This document shows, piece by piece, positions 20,506 to 22,500 of a DNA stretch of 22,500 bases (position 1 is the stretch's first letter; the number at the start of each line of letters is the position of its first letter). This DNA comes from Chrysomallon squamiferum. Lineage: Eukaryota > Mollusca > Gastropoda > Neomphalida > Peltospiridae. A model generated the notes under the pieces. The model was not told the DNA's origin. It saw only the letters and a program-made list of their open reading frames with translations, and did no database searches. Location: contig CM022675.1 of assembly GCA_012295275.1 (NCBI GenBank), positions 3,926,642 through 3,949,141 on the forward strand. The letters run 5' to 3'. A program made the position numbers and the translations under genes.

Positions 20506-20752
20506 AATAGCAATAACAGTTTTTGTTGTCGCATCAAAAGTAATTTTCCTTTTAGTATAGTAATATTGATGGTAGCAACAACAATAACATTATTATTAGT
20601 ACCAACATAAGCTATTCGTTGTTTATGCAGAATTAAAGTCAGACACGATTTATAAGCCAAGAGCTCGACATCATTATTTTTAACTTTCTTTATCTTCATT
20701 ACTGTAATAACTTGTCTGTCAGTTGACTAAAAAAAAACGTCCGTGCCATTCC

Positions 20753-20754
<2 letters not shown>

Positions 20755-20784
<30 letters not shown>
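20755..20784. repeat. Poly-A, 30 bp
   Basis: Thirty A. AACGTC occurs close on both sides, but no retroelement body is recognisable upstream. Confidence 0.95.
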
Positions 20785-20786
<2 letters not shown>

Positions 20787-21104
20787 AACGTCTCTGATTT
20801 GCATATGTCAGCTTGCAGGCATTATTATGTGGTGTTTAGGTTTGGGGTCAAGATGGATGTTTTGTTCTAATCACTCGACAGGCTGCCCCTTTCATCTCGG
20901 ATGTTGTAAAACAGAAAAAAATCGTAAAAGTTTAGGGAAGCTGTCACAGGAGGGAGAAGTAAAAACGACGTCTGTCAGGACGTGAGCGGAGAGACTACAG
21001 GCAGACGTTAATCTCTGGAGATATATTAGTGTTGCGTTTATAACATGTTTAATTCATGTCGCAGGGTTTGATATCTCGTGTACGTCTGTGAGTGTTGTAA
21101 ACCT
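20785..21104. promoter_or_regulatory. Unique island with an octamer site
   Basis: A perfect POU octamer ATTTGCAT (20797-20804), a GGGGTCA nuclear-receptor half-site type, and TAATCACT. No open frame. The regulatory role is speculative. Confidence 0.3.
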
Positions 21105-21256
21105 GGTAGCAGTGATAGTGAAGTAGTAGTAGTAGGTGTTGTAGGTATTGTTGCTTGAGATGACGAATAGTAGTTATAGTAATTGTAGTGATTGTAGTTG
21201 TTGTTTTTGTTGTTGTTATTATTGTTGTTGTTGTCGTTGTTGTTGTCGTTGTTGGG
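21105..21256. repeat. GTA/TTG triplet repeat
   Basis: TAG-type triplets pass into TTG/TCG triplets. Confidence 0.9.
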
Positions 21257-21365
21257 GTAAAAGTGGTAGTCCTGTCATAAAGTCCAGTCAGTCTAAAATT
21301 ATTTATTTCGCTTGAAGTTGGCTTATTTTCAATAATTATTAAAAAGAAAAACGCGCACACTTTCA

Positions 21366-21380
21366 ATGATGATGATGATG

Positions 21381-21477
<97 letters not shown>

Positions 21478-21481
21478 CAAC

Positions 21482-21516
<35 letters not shown>

Positions 21517-21560
21517 CAATCATAATAACAAAAATAAATAAATAAATAAATAAATAAAAA
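21366..21560. repeat. GAT/AAT/AAC/AAAT microsatellite
   Basis: A GAT start, about 45 AAT units with AAC islands, and an AAAT end (21533-21558). Minus-strand poly-Leu/Ile frames are artefacts. Confidence 0.96.
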
Positions 21561-21689
21561 TAATTTAAAATAATCAGTTTTAAATCTCTAATTTTAAACA
21601 AACGAAATTCACTGAAATTCTAAAAATTCTACCACATCAACGTTACGAACAAACTACTTCAGCACGTATCATTATCATTAAATAATTTC

Positions 21690-21755
21690 CAAACCCACCC
21701 ACTCACTCGCCCACCCACCAACCCACCCACCGAAACACACACCCACACAAACACT
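21690..21755. repeat. CCCA-rich tract
   Basis: CCCA and CACA units. The minus strand carries four GGG runs with loops of 1, 5 and 1 nt (21710-21728), a canonical quadruplex pattern. Confidence 0.93.
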
Positions 21756-22366
21756 GGATTAACCTGCATCAGAATCGCAGTGCAGCACAAAACACAGAGA
21801 TTTACTTTGCCCTCTAATTTCACGAGTCATAAGCTCGGGTAATCTGCAGACTTCGACTGGGTTTCGACGTCTGTGACGATCGAATTACGTCGACTGGTTC
21901 TCTGAAACGTTTACTCATTGAGTGGCAACCAGTGTCATCATCTTCATGATGGCCCATGAGAACGTTATGGTTTTTTAATCTCTAAATTGGGGTATAGGAA
22001 TCTTTCACACGAACTCTCTGCGGACGCAGGTTGACCTTTTTGTCGTCCGCTGTTTAAACTCACGGCTCGCTGGTTCGAAACCAAGAAGACGACTGCTGTA
22101 TACAAGTACATTAACCTGTTATTCTTAGTGAAGTTTCAAAACATATAAACAAGCCACTTTGTGAAATAAAGTATTTATCTGTTTTGTTTGTTATCTGTGT
22201 ACACCAAGTTAAATGCTGCAGGTTGTCAGCTATTTAGATTACAAAATTAAATTATGAATTTACCTGTTACTGTTCTATGTATTTATTAAATCTGTAAAGT
22301 GCAAATTTCAACTGTTTCACATTCAAAACAGAGCTCCGATATTCATACTTTATATGCGTTGGCGGA
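21756..22366. other. Unique sequence, moderate GC then AT-rich; no gene recognised
   Basis: The part to about 22160 is complex and repeat-free (GGATTA near 21756, TAATCT), a possible regulatory island. GGTTCGAAACC at 22072-22082 resembles an isolated pol III B box, but no cloverleaf surrounds it. Confidence 0.4.
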
Positions 22367-22372
22367 AATAAT

Positions 22373-22424
<52 letters not shown>

Positions 22425-22425
22425 A
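22367..22425. repeat. AAT microsatellite
   Basis: About 18 AAT units near the right edge. Confidence 0.96.
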
Positions 22426-22500
22426 ATACTGTATCTTTTGTCTTCTTCTTTGGTACGGTCCTCTTTACAAAAATTCATAAATTAACTGTTAATATTAAAA

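Noticed and set aside
20755-20784. Poly-A as a retroposon tail
   Set aside because: Only a six-base AACGTC recurs nearby, and no retroelement body is visible upstream.
22072-22082. Isolated B-box-like GGTTCGAAACC
   Set aside because: No A box or cloverleaf around it.

Overview
The window is from an animal nuclear genome. It carries a homeobox gene of the even-skipped (Evx/eve) family with consensus GT-AG splice sites, intron-less eukaryotic tRNA genes with internal A and B boxes, and an AATAAA-bearing 3' UTR. It is AT-rich and very heavy in microsatellites: the tracts listed below cover, by my rough addition, about a quarter of the sequence. Together with the Evx protein type this suggests an invertebrate, perhaps a lophotrochozoan such as a mollusc, but the taxon is an inference that I could not test.

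Layout. Positions 1-3568 lie upstream of, or within intron 1 of, Evx: a more GC-rich unique island (471-1030), several microsatellites, a 41-bp tandem duplication, and a TTTA-type satellite of about 790 bp that runs right up to the exon acceptor. Evx exon 2 (3569-3729) and the last exon (4788-5324) encode the whole homeodomain and the C-terminus. They are separated by a 1,058-bp intron that holds an antisense tRNA-Ile gene and a TTA microsatellite. A 3' UTR with a duplicated 28-bp element, each copy bearing a perfect CRE palindrome, and candidate poly(A) signals follows. The N-terminal coding exon was not securely found.

Downstream (5.8-22.5 kb) I find no other protein-coding gene. There are three more tRNA-Ile(AAU) genes or copies (8133-8206, 10030-10103, 11448-11521), a 229-bp foldback element (10650-10878), a 62-bp near-perfect palindrome (17394-17455), a 14-bp minisatellite (17935-18052), and long simple repeats. 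Between these lie islands of complex sequence (7430-7740, 8700-8960, 11820-12150, 12900-13430, 13522-13800, 15849-16440, 16570-17010, 18053-18598, 20785-21104, 21756-22366). They hold clusters of recognisable transcription-factor sites (TCACGTGA E-boxes, CRE, CACCTG E-boxes, Su(H), Runx, Hox/TALE types) and are candidate cis-regulatory DNA for a developmental gene.

Functionally the window is one developmental transcription-factor gene in a large, gene-poor, repeat-expanded domain seeded with copies of a tRNA gene. No novel multi-gene system is evident. The items most worth a second look are the tRNA-Ile copies in and around Evx, the foldback element, the recurrent TCACGTGA boxes, and the simple repeat fused to a splice acceptor.
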